NCBI GenBank assembly: GCA_900549475.1 | Contig: UROF01000001.1 | Span: forward strand, 62,001 to 126,000 | Reading direction: 5' to 3' | Source of the DNA: an uncultured Eubacteriales bacterium | Lineage (GTDB): Bacteria > Bacillota > Clostridia > Oscillospirales > Oscillospiraceae | DNA: 64,000 nt | Shown here: positions 42,876-51,207 of the stretch, piece after piece | How the letters are laid out: each line of letters opens with the position of its first letter | Position numbering within the stretch: the stretch's first letter is position 1 | Program-made: the position numbers and the translations under genes | Notes under the pieces: model-generated | The model's database searches: none | What the model was told of the DNA's origin: nothing | The model's input: only the letters and a program-made list of their open reading frames with translations

Positions 42876-42936
42876 TAAGATAACCTCCCGGAAAATATAC
42901 TGGAGCAGTCAGTATATTTTCCGGGAGGTTATCTTA
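42876..42936. repeat. 27-bp perfect inverted repeat masking the ribosome site of the next gene
   Basis: Bases 42876-42902 pair without mismatch with 42910-42936 across a 7-base loop. The right arm contains GGGAGG (42923-42928) and ends on the A of the ATG at 42936. Stem sequence is AT-rich at its tip and GC-rich at CCTCCCGG. It lacks a T-run on the plus strand. Confidence 0.85.
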
Positions 42937-43379
42937 TGTCGAAAGTCGTCATGTCCCTGCCGAAGGGGATGGTGAAAAACAGCGTGATCGGGGGATGCAT
43001 TGCGCTGGCGGCCTATGTGGCCTTCCAGCTCCTGTGTGCGCTTCTGATCCACCGGGAGCTGCTGGGGGAGGATGTGCTCTATCCCATGGTATGTGTTGCG
43101 GCGGCGGCCGCGTCCTTCCTGGGCTGTGTATACAGCGTGCTGGCCCGGCAGGAAGGGGCTGTACTTACCGTATCCGCTGTGACCGTTGTTTTTCTGGTCC
43201 TTACCTTGGCGGTAGCCTTGCTCACCAACAGATCCGTAGCGGTAGAGAATGGGCTGGTAGGCGTTGGCCTGTCCATGGCGGCAGGTGGATTGCTGGCCGC
43301 CCTTGTGGGCGCTAATCTTCCTCGCCAGAGCCGACGGACAAAAACTGGCCAGCGGAAAAAAACGACACGCCGCAAATAA
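42936..43379 (+). CDS. TIGR04086 family membrane protein
   Basis: A 147-residue protein with four predicted membrane helices (about 15-37, 49-69, 76-94, 105-124) and a strongly basic C-terminal tail (RQSRRTKTGQRKKTTRRK). Family TIGR04086 occurs in Clostridia, typically near yajC and often near the six-cysteine SCIFF peptide gene; no SCIFF gene is visible here. Function unknown. Its ribosome site and start codon are inside the perfect hairpin, so expression probably needs that structure to open. Confidence 0.82.
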   Translation: MSKVVMSLPKGMVKNSVIGGCIALAAYVAFQLLCALLIHRELLGEDVLYPMVCVAAAAASFLGCVYSVLARQEGAVLTVSAVTVVFLVLTLAVALLTNRSVAVENGLVGVGLSMAAGGLLAALVGANLPRQSRRTKTGQRKKTTRRK

Positions 43380-43409
43380 AGCCTGGTCTGCACTCCCAGC
43401 AAAACAGAG

Positions 43410-43451
43410 ATGCCCCTGCGGAAGCGAAAGCGTCCGCAGGGGCATTTTTTA
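43410..43451 (+). terminator. Intrinsic terminator between the TIGR04086 gene and xerD
   Basis: ATGCCCCTGCGGA (43410-43422) pairs perfectly with 43433-43445, followed by TTTTTT on the plus strand. It also sits at the end of the convergent xerD gene. Confidence 0.9.
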
Positions 43452-43459
43452 TCTCGATA

Positions 43460-44344
43460 TTATGCCCGGGGGTGGGCCTTGTGATAGACATCCTGCAGCT
43501 TCTGCTTGACCAGATGGGAGTAAATCTGGGTGGAGGAAATATCTGCGTGTCCCAGCATCTCCTGAATGGAGCGCAGATCCGCGCCGTTTTCCAAAAGATG
43601 GGCCGCAAAGGAGTGGCGCAGGGTATGGGGGGTAATATCCTTGTCGATCTGGGCTTTCTCCTGATAGTACTTGATGATCTTCCAGAAGCCCTGGCGACTC
43701 ATACGCTCACCATTCATATTCACAAACAGGGCTTGCTCCTGACTATCCAGCACGATCTGAGGACGGATATCCCGTATGTAGTCGCTCAGTGCCCGTACTG
43801 CCGTGGCGTACAGGGGAATGATCCGCTCCCGTCCGCGGCTGGAGCAGCGGATAAAGGACGCCGGAAGATTGACGTCATCCAGATCCAGGCTGATGAGCTC
43901 GCTGACCCGGATGCCGGTAGCATAGAGAAGCTCCAGCATGGCATGATCCCGGTATCCCTTGGGATCGACGCACTGCGGCTGTTCCAGAAACAACTCCACT
44001 TCTTTGCCGGTCAGGATCTGAGGATATTTGCGCTCTGTGCGGATCGGCGTGGTGTTTCTGGCAGGATTATGGGTCACCTTCTCGTGAGAAAGAAGGTAGT
44101 TGTAGAAAGACTTTAATGAGGCAATGCATCTGGCCACACTGGCAGGGGACTTGCCTTTTCCTGCCATATAGGCCATATACCGCTCCACGTGCTCCTCCTG
44201 ACAGTCGCAGATCTCCACGTGCTCATCATCCTGAAGATAGTGGGCAAACTGTGTCACATCCCGTACATAGGATGCCACCGTGTTGTCAGAGGAATGGCGC
44301 TCTGTTTCCAGATAAGCCATATATCCAGCGATATAATCTTCCAC
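43460..44344 (-). CDS. xerD: Tyrosine recombinase XerD
   Basis: A 294-residue site-specific recombinase that, with a partner, resolves chromosome dimers at dif. The N-terminal SAM-like domain covers about 1-90. Catalytic residues: Arg in YATGIRVSELISLDL (about 148), His-x-x-Arg in HTLRHSFAAHLLENG (about 242-245), His in MLGHADISSTQIYSH and the nucleophile Tyr in the same stretch (about 277). GTG 44344 has AAGGAGGG upstream; a longer reading from 44380 would overlap spoIIM. In Bacillus xerD (ripX) is also next to spoIIM. XerD is preferred over XerC on context, or a single Xer protein may serve. Confidence 0.9.
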   Translation of the reverse strand: MEDYIAGYMAYLETERHSSDNTVASYVRDVTQFAHYLQDDEHVEICDCQEEHVERYMAYMAGKGKSPASVARCIASLKSFYNYLLSHEKVTHNPARNTTPIRTERKYPQILTGKEVELFLEQPQCVDPKGYRDHAMLELLYATGIRVSELISLDLDDVNLPASFIRCSSRGRERIIPLYATAVRALSDYIRDIRPQIVLDSQEQALFVNMNGERMSRQGFWKIIKYYQEKAQIDKDITPHTLRHSFAAHLLENGADLRSIQEMLGHADISSTQIYSHLVKQKLQDVYHKAHPRA

Positions 44345-44369
44345 AGCGCATCCCTCCTTTTCTATAAAA

Positions 44370-45008
44370 TCAGGCGGCAATACCCCCCATCGCGAGCCGG
44401 AAGAGGAGGGGGGTCATCAGCCTTTCGCAAAAAACGCCAACTGTAAGAATCACAACACACAACGCAAAGAGAATAAAATAACGGCTCCCATACAGAACTG
44501 GAGCCGAACGCCGGCCATGACCAAATGTGAGCATACTCAACTCCGTAGACAGCGGCCATGCCGCTCCTGCCATGGCAAAAAAGCACGGCAATGTAAAAAG
44601 AAGGCGGATAATGAGCGCCCCCATCGCCAGAAGGACACCCTGCCGTCCAAAGCAGCACACAAATCCTGAGACCGTGTACATCGTAAGGAATCCAAACACC
44701 CCTGCCAGCGCCGGGATCAAGACCACACCTACAGAGGCAAACCCCAGCAGGAAAGTCAGGACTGTATAGCCAAAATAAAGTATGACACAACTGCCAGCAG
44801 ATGCTGTCACTCCGCCTGCATCATAGACTGTACAGTAGTCTGTCAAATAGCCGCTCAAAGCAGTTTGGGCGACTGAGTCCCACGATCTGGCGCACAGATA
44901 CCCAACCAGCGAACCGGTCAAAAAGAAAAGGGCCAGCAGCAAACTGCGAAGCAGGGAGGGGTCAACCGGCTTGAGCCTGATTGTCCGCAACAGGGGCCGT
45001 CCACGCAT
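44370..45008 (-). CDS. spoIIM: Stage II sporulation protein M
   Basis: A 212-residue membrane protein with five or six helices: about 20-39, 66-92, 95-118, 124-150, 178-200. Length and the run from GSLVGYLCARSW to the central FLLGFASVGVVLIPALAGVFG match SpoIIM. SpoIIM assembles with SpoIID and SpoIIP in the engulfment complex in the mother cell. ATG 45008 is chosen since GAGG lies eight bases upstream (GTG/ATG at 45017/45014 are too close to it). xerD follows 25 bases later on the same strand. Confidence 0.85.
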   Translation of the reverse strand: MRGRPLLRTIRLKPVDPSLLRSLLLALFFLTGSLVGYLCARSWDSVAQTALSGYLTDYCTVYDAGGVTASAGSCVILYFGYTVLTFLLGFASVGVVLIPALAGVFGFLTMYTVSGFVCCFGRQGVLLAMGALIIRLLFTLPCFFAMAGAAWPLSTELSMLTFGHGRRSAPVLYGSRYFILFALCVVILTVGVFCERLMTPLLFRLAMGGIAA

Positions 45009-45533
45009 TTCCATCACCTCGCCACAGCATATGCACTGTGGACAAGGTTTAGAATCCTAGTTTTTATGTGTACCAACACCGTTGCCAGCAAAAGTGTCAC
45101 TCAATAATATAGTGCAAAAAGCCTGTATTCGCAAGGGAGAAAAAGGAAATCCTTTCTTTTTTGTAGGTTATGACAAAATGTTATGTAAACAATATTATGT
45201 TAACCACAGAAACAAAGGCGAGTGAAAAAGCTTTGTTCCCTTACAATTTCTTATATTTTGTATGGCTACCCAGCATTTTTCCACCATATATTGCGTGTTT
45301 TTGTGATATACAAATTGTAATCATCCCTTCCAGAGATTTCTGCAGGCAGCAGCGCTCTTTTTTACTTTTTGGTCAATTTATGGATTGACAATCCGCCCTC
45401 GTCCTCCTACACAAGCTCCCGCGGTTTTTGATGTATGCCGGCAGCAGCCCCGCCCCTTTTCCGGAAAGATTTGCAATGACTGTGCGGCTATGCTATGATG
45501 TCCCCATTACAAGGAAAAGAGAGGCGTGATTCG
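45009..45533. other. 525-base intergenic region, AT-rich
   Basis: Separates divergent spoIIM and metH. It is clearly richer in A and T than the neighbours. A 72-codon open frame at 45170-45388 lacks a ribosome site and is not supported. The only signal I trust is the metH promoter at the right end. No riboswitch signature (SAM, cobalamin) was recognised. It may contain the spoIIM promoter and binding sites. Confidence 0.6.
45471..45499 (+). promoter_or_regulatory. Predicted promoter of metH
   Basis: TTGCAA (45471-45476), 17 bases, TATGAT (45494-45499). Start near 45506, about 28 bases before the ATG at 45534. Confidence 0.68.
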
Positions 45534-47882
45534 ATGATCGATCTCACCAAGCATCATATTTTCGATGGCGGCATGGGCACCATGCTCCAGGCCCGGGGGC
45601 TGGAAGCCGGACATATTCCGGAATTGCTTAATTTAACAGATCCTGACATAGTGGCCGCCATTCACGCCGATTATGCTGACGCCGGCGCAGATATCCTTAC
45701 TGCCAACACTTTTGGCGCCAGCCGCTGTAAGATGGGCCAGGACCCCCGCCCGTGTATTGCCGCCGGCATTTCTCTGGCACGCAAGGCGGCAGAAGGCCGA
45801 GAGCGCCCTGTTTATGTGGCGCTTGATGTGGGGCCGTTGGGTGCGCTTCTGGCCCCTCTGGGAGAGCTGTCCTTTGAAGAAGCTTACAATAATTTTGCAG
45901 AGGTCATGACTACCGGCGCCGCAGCCGGAGCAGACCTTATTCTCATTGAGACAATGAGTGATCTGCGGGAGGCCAAAGCCGCTCTTCTGGCCGCAAAGGA
46001 ACACACGGATCTGCCGGTCTTTGTCACTATGACCTTCGGGGAGGATGGCCGGACATTTCTGGGCACCGATCCCGCAGCTGCTGCCGTTACCCTCACCAGT
46101 CTCGGCGCGGATGTGGTGGGCATCAACTGTTCCCTCGGCCCCCGGGAGCTGCGGCCCGCCCTCCAGAAGATGATTGCCGCTACCCATCTGCCGGTGATGA
46201 TCCAGCCCAATGCTGGGTTACCCCGGATGGAAAATGGACGGACTGTGTTCAACGTCGGGCCGGAGGAGTTTGCTGCCTGTGCCAAGGATTTTCTCAGCGA
46301 CGGCGCCGCCATTTTGGGTGGCTGCTGCGGTACCACGCCGGATCATATCCGTGCGCTCAGCCCCTTACTGAAAGACCATATTCCGCCTGTGCGGCAGCCA
46401 GACGGCGTGTGTCGGCTGTGCGGCTGGCAGGGAGTGGTGGAACTGCGGAGGAATACCATCGCCACTGTAGGCGAACGGATCAACCCCACCGGACGGAAAA
46501 AGCTGCAGGATGCCCTTCGCTCCGGCGACTACGACTATGCCGCGGAACTGGCCATCGAACAGCAGGAGGAGGGGGCAGATTTTCTGGTGGTCAATGCCGG
46601 TTTGCCGGATATTGACGAAAAAATTGCGCTGCCCGCTCTGATCCTGGCGATCCAAAAGGTATCACCTCTGCCTCTGGTCATCGACTGCTCCGATCCAGTG
46701 GCTTTGGAACAAGCCCTTCGTATATGCAGCGGCCGCCCTGTCCTTAACTCGGTCAACGGAGACCCGGAAAGCATGAAAGCCATGCTTCCATTGGCTGCCA
46801 AATATGGCACAGGCCTTATCATTTTGGCGCTGGATAGCCAAGGTATTTCCAATGATCCCGCTTGCCGGGCAGAGACAGCTATCCGGATCGCAAACGCAGC
46901 AGAGCAGATGGGCATCAGGGATGTGTTTATCGACTGCCTGGCTATGGCTGCGTCGGTCGATCCCGCCAGTGCTATGGCCACACCGGAGGCCATCCGTTTG
47001 GTCCGGCAAGCAGGCTACAAGACCATTCTGGGCGTGTCAAACGTCAGCCACGGCCTGCCCCATCGGGACGCGGTAAACTGCGCCTATCTCTCCGCCTGCC
47101 TTGCGGCAGGGCTGAATGTGGCCATTGTCAATACTTCTTCCGCCCAGGTGATGGATGCGATCGATGCAGCAAAGCTTCTCCGGGGGGAGGATCCGGGCTG
47201 TGCCGCCTACATCGCCCGGCACAGTGCCGAGCCCTCCGGACAGGCAGCCGCGTCTTCCGTCGCCGGAGCCGCGCTGAAGGATCTGATCCTGACCGGAAAA
47301 AAAGGGGAGGTCCCCGAGACCGTGGAATCCCTCCTGCAGAATGTACCGCCGCTGGAGATTATTAACGGCCATATCATTCCCGCCCTGGATCTGGTAGGGG
47401 AACGGTATGAGAAGGGCAAGCTGTTTTTGCCCCAGCTGCTGGCCTCTGCAGAAGCGGTAAAGGCCGCCTTCACCGTCATTGACCGCTATCTTCCCCAGGG
47501 AGAAGGGAAGAAGGGCACTGTGATCCTGGCAACGGTGAAAGGCGACGTCCACGATATCGGCAAGAACATCGTCAAAATGCTTCTGGAAAACTACGGCTAC
47601 CAGGTGGTGGATCTGGGACGCGATGTGGAGCCGGATACGGTGGTAAAAGCCGCGTTGGATACCGGCGCTCCACTGGTAGGTCTGTCTTCTCTCATGACCA
47701 CTACTGCCCAGAATATTGGCGTTACCATCCAGGCTCTCCGCTCTGCCGGAGCTTCCTGCAAGGTGATGGTAGGCGGCGCAGTGGTGACGGAGGAGTTTGC
47801 CCGCCAGATCGGCGCGGACTATTATGTAAAAGATGCGGCAGAGTCCGCCCGGGTGGCAGGGCTGGTCCTGGGACGCCAATAA
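45534..47882 (+). CDS. metH: Cobalamin-dependent methionine synthase, three-domain form
   Basis: A 782-residue enzyme transferring methyl from methyltetrahydrofolate via B12 to homocysteine. Domains in order: homocysteine/zinc domain (1-285, FDGGMGTMLQARGLE, zinc Cys in GINCS and GGCCGTTPDHIRAL), pterin-binding domain (about 300-560, ATVGERINPTGRKKL, VIDCSDP), B12 cap (about 570-655) and Rossmann B12 domain with the lower-axial His in TVKGDVHDIGKNIVKMLL (about 660-677). The C-terminal AdoMet reactivation domain of E. coli MetH is absent, usual in Clostridia, where a separate activase works. ATG 45534 is chosen over 45495 since the latter lies in the promoter. Confidence 0.93.
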   Translation: MIDLTKHHIFDGGMGTMLQARGLEAGHIPELLNLTDPDIVAAIHADYADAGADILTANTFGASRCKMGQDPRPCIAAGISLARKAAEGRERPVYVALDVGPLGALLAPLGELSFEEAYNNFAEVMTTGAAAGADLILIETMSDLREAKAALLAAKEHTDLPVFVTMTFGEDGRTFLGTDPAAAAVTLTSLGADVVGINCSLGPRELRPALQKMIAATHLPVMIQPNAGLPRMENGRTVFNVGPEEFAACAKDFLSDGAAILGGCCGTTPDHIRALSPLLKDHIPPVRQPDGVCRLCGWQGVVELRRNTIATVGERINPTGRKKLQDALRSGDYDYAAELAIEQQEEGADFLVVNAGLPDIDEKIALPALILAIQKVSPLPLVIDCSDPVALEQALRICSGRPVLNSVNGDPESMKAMLPLAAKYGTGLIILALDSQGISNDPACRAETAIRIANAAEQMGIRDVFIDCLAMAASVDPASAMATPEAIRLVRQAGYKTILGVSNVSHGLPHRDAVNCAYLSACLAAGLNVAIVNTSSAQVMDAIDAAKLLRGEDPGCAAYIARHSAEPSGQAAASSVAGAALKDLILTGKKGEVPETVESLLQNVPPLEIINGHIIPALDLVGERYEKGKLFLPQLLASAEAVKAAFTVIDRYLPQGEGKKGTVILATVKGDVHDIGKNIVKMLLENYGYQVVDLGRDVEPDTVVKAALDTGAPLVGLSSLMTTTAQNIGVTIQALRSAGASCKVMVGGAVVTEEFARQIGADYYVKDAAESARVAGLVLGRQ

Positions 47883-47901
47883 AGCCCTCCGGATTGCTCG
47901 T

Positions 47902-47930
47902 TGCCTTTTCCTCAAACAAATGTTAGAATA
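47902..47930 (+). promoter_or_regulatory. Predicted promoter of the ruv operon
   Basis: TTGCCT (47902-47907), 17 bases, TAGAAT (47925-47930). Start near 47937, about 32 bases before ruvC. Confidence 0.55.
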
Positions 47931-47968
47931 AGACCGATGTCAATTGATCAAGGAGAGGAGGCGGGCAT

Positions 47969-48490
47969 ATGCGGGTGTTGGGTATTGATCCGGGTGTAGC
48001 CACCATCGGCTTTGGGCTGGTGGAGGTAGATCGCAGACGGCAGACCCTTTTGCGCTACGGTGTGATCACCACTCCGGCGGGCCTGCCTCTGTCCCGCCGC
48101 CTTCTCCAGATCTCCGAGGACATGGAGGAGCTGCTGCGGCAGTTCAAACCACAGGAGATGGCTGTGGAGGAGCTGTTTTTCACCAAGAACATCACCACCG
48201 GCATCGCTGTGGCCCATGGCCGGGGCGTCATATTGCTGGCAGCAGAACAAGCCGGAGTACCGGTATACGAGTACACTCCCATGCAGGTCAAACAGGCAGT
48301 GGCAGGCTACGGCGGCGCTGACAAGCGGCAGGTCATGCTCATGACCCAGCGACTGTTGAAAATGAAGGAGATCCCCCGGCCTGACGACGCAGCTGATGCT
48401 CTGGCTCTCGCCATCTGCCACGGCCGGGCAGCTACCTCACTGCTGAACACCGAGCGGGTATTTGACCCGAAAAAGTATGACACGAGGTGA
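47969..48490 (+). CDS. ruvC: Holliday junction resolvase RuvC
   Basis: A 173-residue RNase-H-fold endonuclease that cuts Holliday junctions. The four acidic catalytic positions are seen in GIDPGVATIGFG (Asp 7), AVEELFFTKN (Glu about 67), and DDAADALALAICHG (about 139-142). Length is normal. ATG 47969 follows AAGGAGAGGAGG. First gene of an operon with ruvA and ruvB. Confidence 0.96.
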   Translation: MRVLGIDPGVATIGFGLVEVDRRRQTLLRYGVITTPAGLPLSRRLLQISEDMEELLRQFKPQEMAVEELFFTKNITTGIAVAHGRGVILLAAEQAGVPVYEYTPMQVKQAVAGYGGADKRQVMLMTQRLLKMKEIPRPDDAADALALAICHGRAATSLLNTERVFDPKKYDTR

Positions 48491-48494
48491 AGGT

Positions 48495-48926
48495 ATGGAA
48501 ATCGTTGTGAAGAAGCCCTACACAGATCCGCCCTACAGCCTCCATGACGCCTATGTCGTGGCCCTGGCAGCGAAGGGGGATACACTGCACCTGGCAACTC
48601 AGTACGGCTATGTGCGCACCACAGAGCCCTATGGCCAGGTGAAGGGGGATATAGAGATCACCGGGGTGGACTGGGAGAGTTCCTATGTCTATCTTATGGA
48701 ATATACCGATGTCCTCTGCGGCAATTGCGGCAGCTTTATCGGCCGGAAAATGACTCTCCCTGCTTTCTTGCAGGAGTTTCCATCATTCTCCCTGGACATT
48801 ATGGATGAGAGCTACGGGTACTGTCAGGCGAATCTGACGGGGTTTCTGAACCTCAACGACCGCCTCCTGGAGTTCCGCCTGGAGCTGTATTACACCGGTG
48901 CGTTTCAGTATATTTTGAAGGAGTAA
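48495..48926 (+). CDS. Hypothetical protein between ruvC and ruvA
   Basis: A 143-residue soluble protein with no membrane segment or recognised domain. It contains a CGNCG motif (VLCGNCGSF, about residues 74-82) and many aromatic residues. ATG 48495 follows CGAGGTGAAGG, four bases after the ruvC stop, so it is co-transcribed. Length, start signal and place in a compact operon make it a real gene; the function is unknown. Confidence 0.82.
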   Translation: MEIVVKKPYTDPPYSLHDAYVVALAAKGDTLHLATQYGYVRTTEPYGQVKGDIEITGVDWESSYVYLMEYTDVLCGNCGSFIGRKMTLPAFLQEFPSFSLDIMDESYGYCQANLTGFLNLNDRLLEFRLELYYTGAFQYILKE

Positions 48927-48959
48927 GAGCCGTCTCACAGGACGGATAATGGAGGAACC

Positions 48960-49565
48960 ATGTTTTACTATCTCAATGGCACAGTGGCCCATATCGAACC
49001 GTATTTGGCGGTCATCGACTGCGGCGGCGTGGGCTATGCCTGCCGCACCACTACCTATACCCTGGCCAATCTGAAAAAAGGGGAGCCGGGGAAACTATAT
49101 ACCTATCTCAACGTCCGAGAAGACGCTATGGAGCTCTACGGCTTTGCCACTCAGGAGGAATTGACCCTCTTCCAGCAGCTCATTTCCGTCAGCGGCGTGG
49201 GACCCAAGGCAGCGCTGAGCATCCTCTCCGCCTCCACGCCTGCCAACCTGGCCCTGAGTATCATCACCGGCGACGAGAAGGCTCTCACCTGCGCCCAAGG
49301 CGTCGGAAAGAAAATTGCCCAGCGGGTGATCCTGGAGCTGAAGGACAAGCTCAGCAAGGGACAGACCATCTCCGCCGGCGGCGGGGCGGTCCCTGGCGCC
49401 GCAGTGACCATCATCCCCGACAATAAGCTCTCTGAGGCCTCCGCCGCCCTGGCAGTGCTGGGGTATTCCCAGAGCGAGATCAATATTGCTCTCAAGGACG
49501 TGGATCTTACCCAGCCACTGGAGCAGATCATCCGCCAGGCCCTGAAGAAAATGGTAAAAGCATAA
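48960..49565 (+). CDS. ruvA: Holliday junction branch migration subunit RuvA
   Basis: A 201-residue junction-binding protein. It begins MFYYLNGTVAHIEPYLAVI (OB-fold), followed by the helix-hairpin-helix motifs VSGVGPKAALSIL and AQGVGKKIAQRVILELKDKL (about 71-83 and 104-123). The C-terminal domain that contacts RuvB is at about 150-198. ATG 48960 follows TGGAGGAACC. Confidence 0.96.
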   Translation: MFYYLNGTVAHIEPYLAVIDCGGVGYACRTTTYTLANLKKGEPGKLYTYLNVREDAMELYGFATQEELTLFQQLISVSGVGPKAALSILSASTPANLALSIITGDEKALTCAQGVGKKIAQRVILELKDKLSKGQTISAGGGAVPGAAVTIIPDNKLSEASAALAVLGYSQSEINIALKDVDLTQPLEQIIRQALKKMVKA

Positions 49566-49597
49566 TTACATCTGTACGCAGAAAAGGAGGCAGCATT

Positions 49598-49924
49598 ATG
49601 GCCAAGCTGGAACAGCAGATATACGGAAACTTTGACGACGTCCTGAACCGGATCGACCGGGCCGTAATGGACTCCGGTATTTCCGCCGACTTTGAAGACG
49701 GCAGCGACTGGTCCTCCGGCGGCGTGCGCTGCGCTGTCCGGGTGTACGAACGTTACAGCGCCATGGGCGGCAACCGGGTAAGCATGAACGTGACGCTGAT
49801 AGGGGAGGGGCAGCATCTGTTCCTCTCTGCCATCACCTCCGGCGGCAGCAAGGCCATGTTCTTCAAGATCAACACCTGGGGTGAGGACGCTTTCCTGGAC
49901 TGCCTGCGGGAACTGGAATTATAG
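49598..49924 (+). CDS. Small soluble protein, DUF6054-like
   Basis: A 108-residue protein beginning MAKLEQQIYGNFDDVLNRID, with the central GVRCAVRVYERYSAMGGNRV and a C-terminal FFKINTWGEDAFLDCLREL. It appears to be the DUF6054 family, though I cannot confirm it here. No function known. ATG 49598 follows AAAAGGAGGC. It lies within the ruv operon. Confidence 0.78.
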   Translation: MAKLEQQIYGNFDDVLNRIDRAVMDSGISADFEDGSDWSSGGVRCAVRVYERYSAMGGNRVSMNVTLIGEGQHLFLSAITSGGSKAMFFKINTWGEDAFLDCLRELEL

Positions 49925-49934
49925 GATAAATGAA

Positions 49935-50105
49935 ATGGAATACGAAAATCGAAAGACGACAAAAACCATTGTAAAATCCGGGATCACCTTCGGCACCTGT
50001 CTGGCCATGGTGATCTCCTACACCAACTGGCACTCAGTATTCTGGGCCATTGTACACGGCCTTATGAGCTGGGCCTACGTGATCTACTACATCATCCGCT
50101 ATTGA
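49935..50105 (+). CDS. 56-residue membrane protein
   Basis: It begins MEYENRKTTKTIVKSGITFG, has hydrophobic segments at about 18-30 and 33-52 (VFWAIVHGLMSWAYVIYYII) and ends in Arg-Tyr. ATG 49935 follows ATAGGATAAATGAA, 10 bases after the preceding stop. The sequence resembles small proteins found beside DUF6054 genes. Function unknown. Confidence 0.72.
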   Translation: MEYENRKTTKTIVKSGITFGTCLAMVISYTNWHSVFWAIVHGLMSWAYVIYYIIRY

Positions 50106-50147
50106 TGCGTCCCGGCGTCTGTAGGCGGAAAGGGGAGAGAAGGACCT

Positions 50148-51206
50148 TTGAGTATTGATTTTTCCGGAGACAACGTATACATGGAGGAGGAACCCTCCCT
50201 GGTGACCACCACTCTGACGGCGGCTGACGAAGGGGAGTACTCCCTGCGGCCCAAGACGCTGAAGGAGTACATCGGTCAGGAAAAGGCCAAGGGCAACCTG
50301 GAGGTGTTTATTCAGGCGGCCAAGATGCGCCACGAGCCCTTGGACCATGTGCTGCTCCACGGCCCTCCGGGCCTGGGCAAGACCACCCTCAGCGGTATCA
50401 TTGCCAATGAGATGGGGGTCAATGTCCGCATCACCTCCGGCCCCGCCATTGAAAAGGCGGGAGACCTGGCGGCGCTCCTCACCAATCTGAACGAAAACGA
50501 CATCCTCTTTGTGGATGAGATCCACCGCCTCAACCGCTCGGTGGAGGAGGTGCTCTATCCCGCCATGGAGGATTTTGCCATCGATATTATTATCGGGAAA
50601 GGCCCTTCCGCCAACTCTATCCGGCTGGACCTCCCGAAGTTCACTCTTATCGGTGCCACTACCCGGGCCGGGCAGCTTTCCGCGCCCCTTCGTGACCGGT
50701 TCGGCGTGACACTGCGGCTGGAGCTCTACACCCCCGAGGAATTAGCCTTGATCGTAACCCGGTCCGCCGGTATTCTGGAGGCCCCTATTGAGCCGGAGGG
50801 CGCTATGGAGATTGCCCGGCGCAGCCGGGGTACGCCCCGAATTGCCAACCGGATGCTTCGCCGTGTCCGGGACTTCGCCCAGGTGAAGGCCGATGGCGTC
50901 ATCACCCGGGAGGTGGCCGATGCAGCCCTCACCGCCCTGGAAGTGGACTATCTGGGCCTTGACAACATCGACCGCCGGATGCTCACTGCCATCATTCAGT
51001 ACTACGGCGGCGGCCCGGTGGGCCTTGAGACCCTGGCAGCCACCATCAATGAGGAATCGGTGACCCTGGAAGACGTCTATGAACCCTATCTGATGCAGAT
51101 CGGTTTTCTCACCCGGACGCCCCGGGGCCGTTGTGTCACCCACAAGGCCTATGAGCACCTGGGCCTCAGCGTCCCGGGCGGTGCCATGGACCAGCTGAGT
51201 CTGTGA
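50148..51206 (+). CDS. ruvB: Holliday junction branch migration ATPase RuvB
   Basis: A 352-residue AAA+ motor that drives branch migration with RuvA. Walker A is [20 protein letters not shown] (about residues 64-83), Walker [22 protein letters not shown], sensor 1 [18 protein letters not shown], and the C-terminal winged helix has [22 protein letters not shown] 50148 is the start; GGGGAGAGAAGG precedes it. The gene order ruvC-x-ruvA-x-x-ruvB has three small unknown genes inserted. Confidence 0.96.
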   Translation: MSIDFSGDNVYMEEEPSLVTTTLTAADEGEYSLRPKTLKEYIGQEKAKGNLEVFIQAAKMRHEPLDHVLLHGPPGLGKTTLSGIIANEMGVNVRITSGPAIEKAGDLAALLTNLNENDILFVDEIHRLNRSVEEVLYPAMEDFAIDIIIGKGPSANSIRLDLPKFTLIGATTRAGQLSAPLRDRFGVTLRLELYTPEELALIVTRSAGILEAPIEPEGAMEIARRSRGTPRIANRMLRRVRDFAQVKADGVITREVADAALTALEVDYLGLDNIDRRMLTAIIQYYGGGPVGLETLAATINEESVTLEDVYEPYLMQIGFLTRTPRGRCVTHKAYEHLGLSVPGGAMDQLSL

Positions 51207-51207
51207 T

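Noticed and set aside
42858..43460. SCIFF six-cysteine peptide gene, expected near yajC and TIGR04086
   Set aside because: No short Cys-rich frame with a ribosome site is present on either strand here.
45170..45388. 72-codon open frame in the spoIIM-metH gap
   Set aside because: No ribosome site, AT-rich non-coding composition, no resemblance to a protein family.
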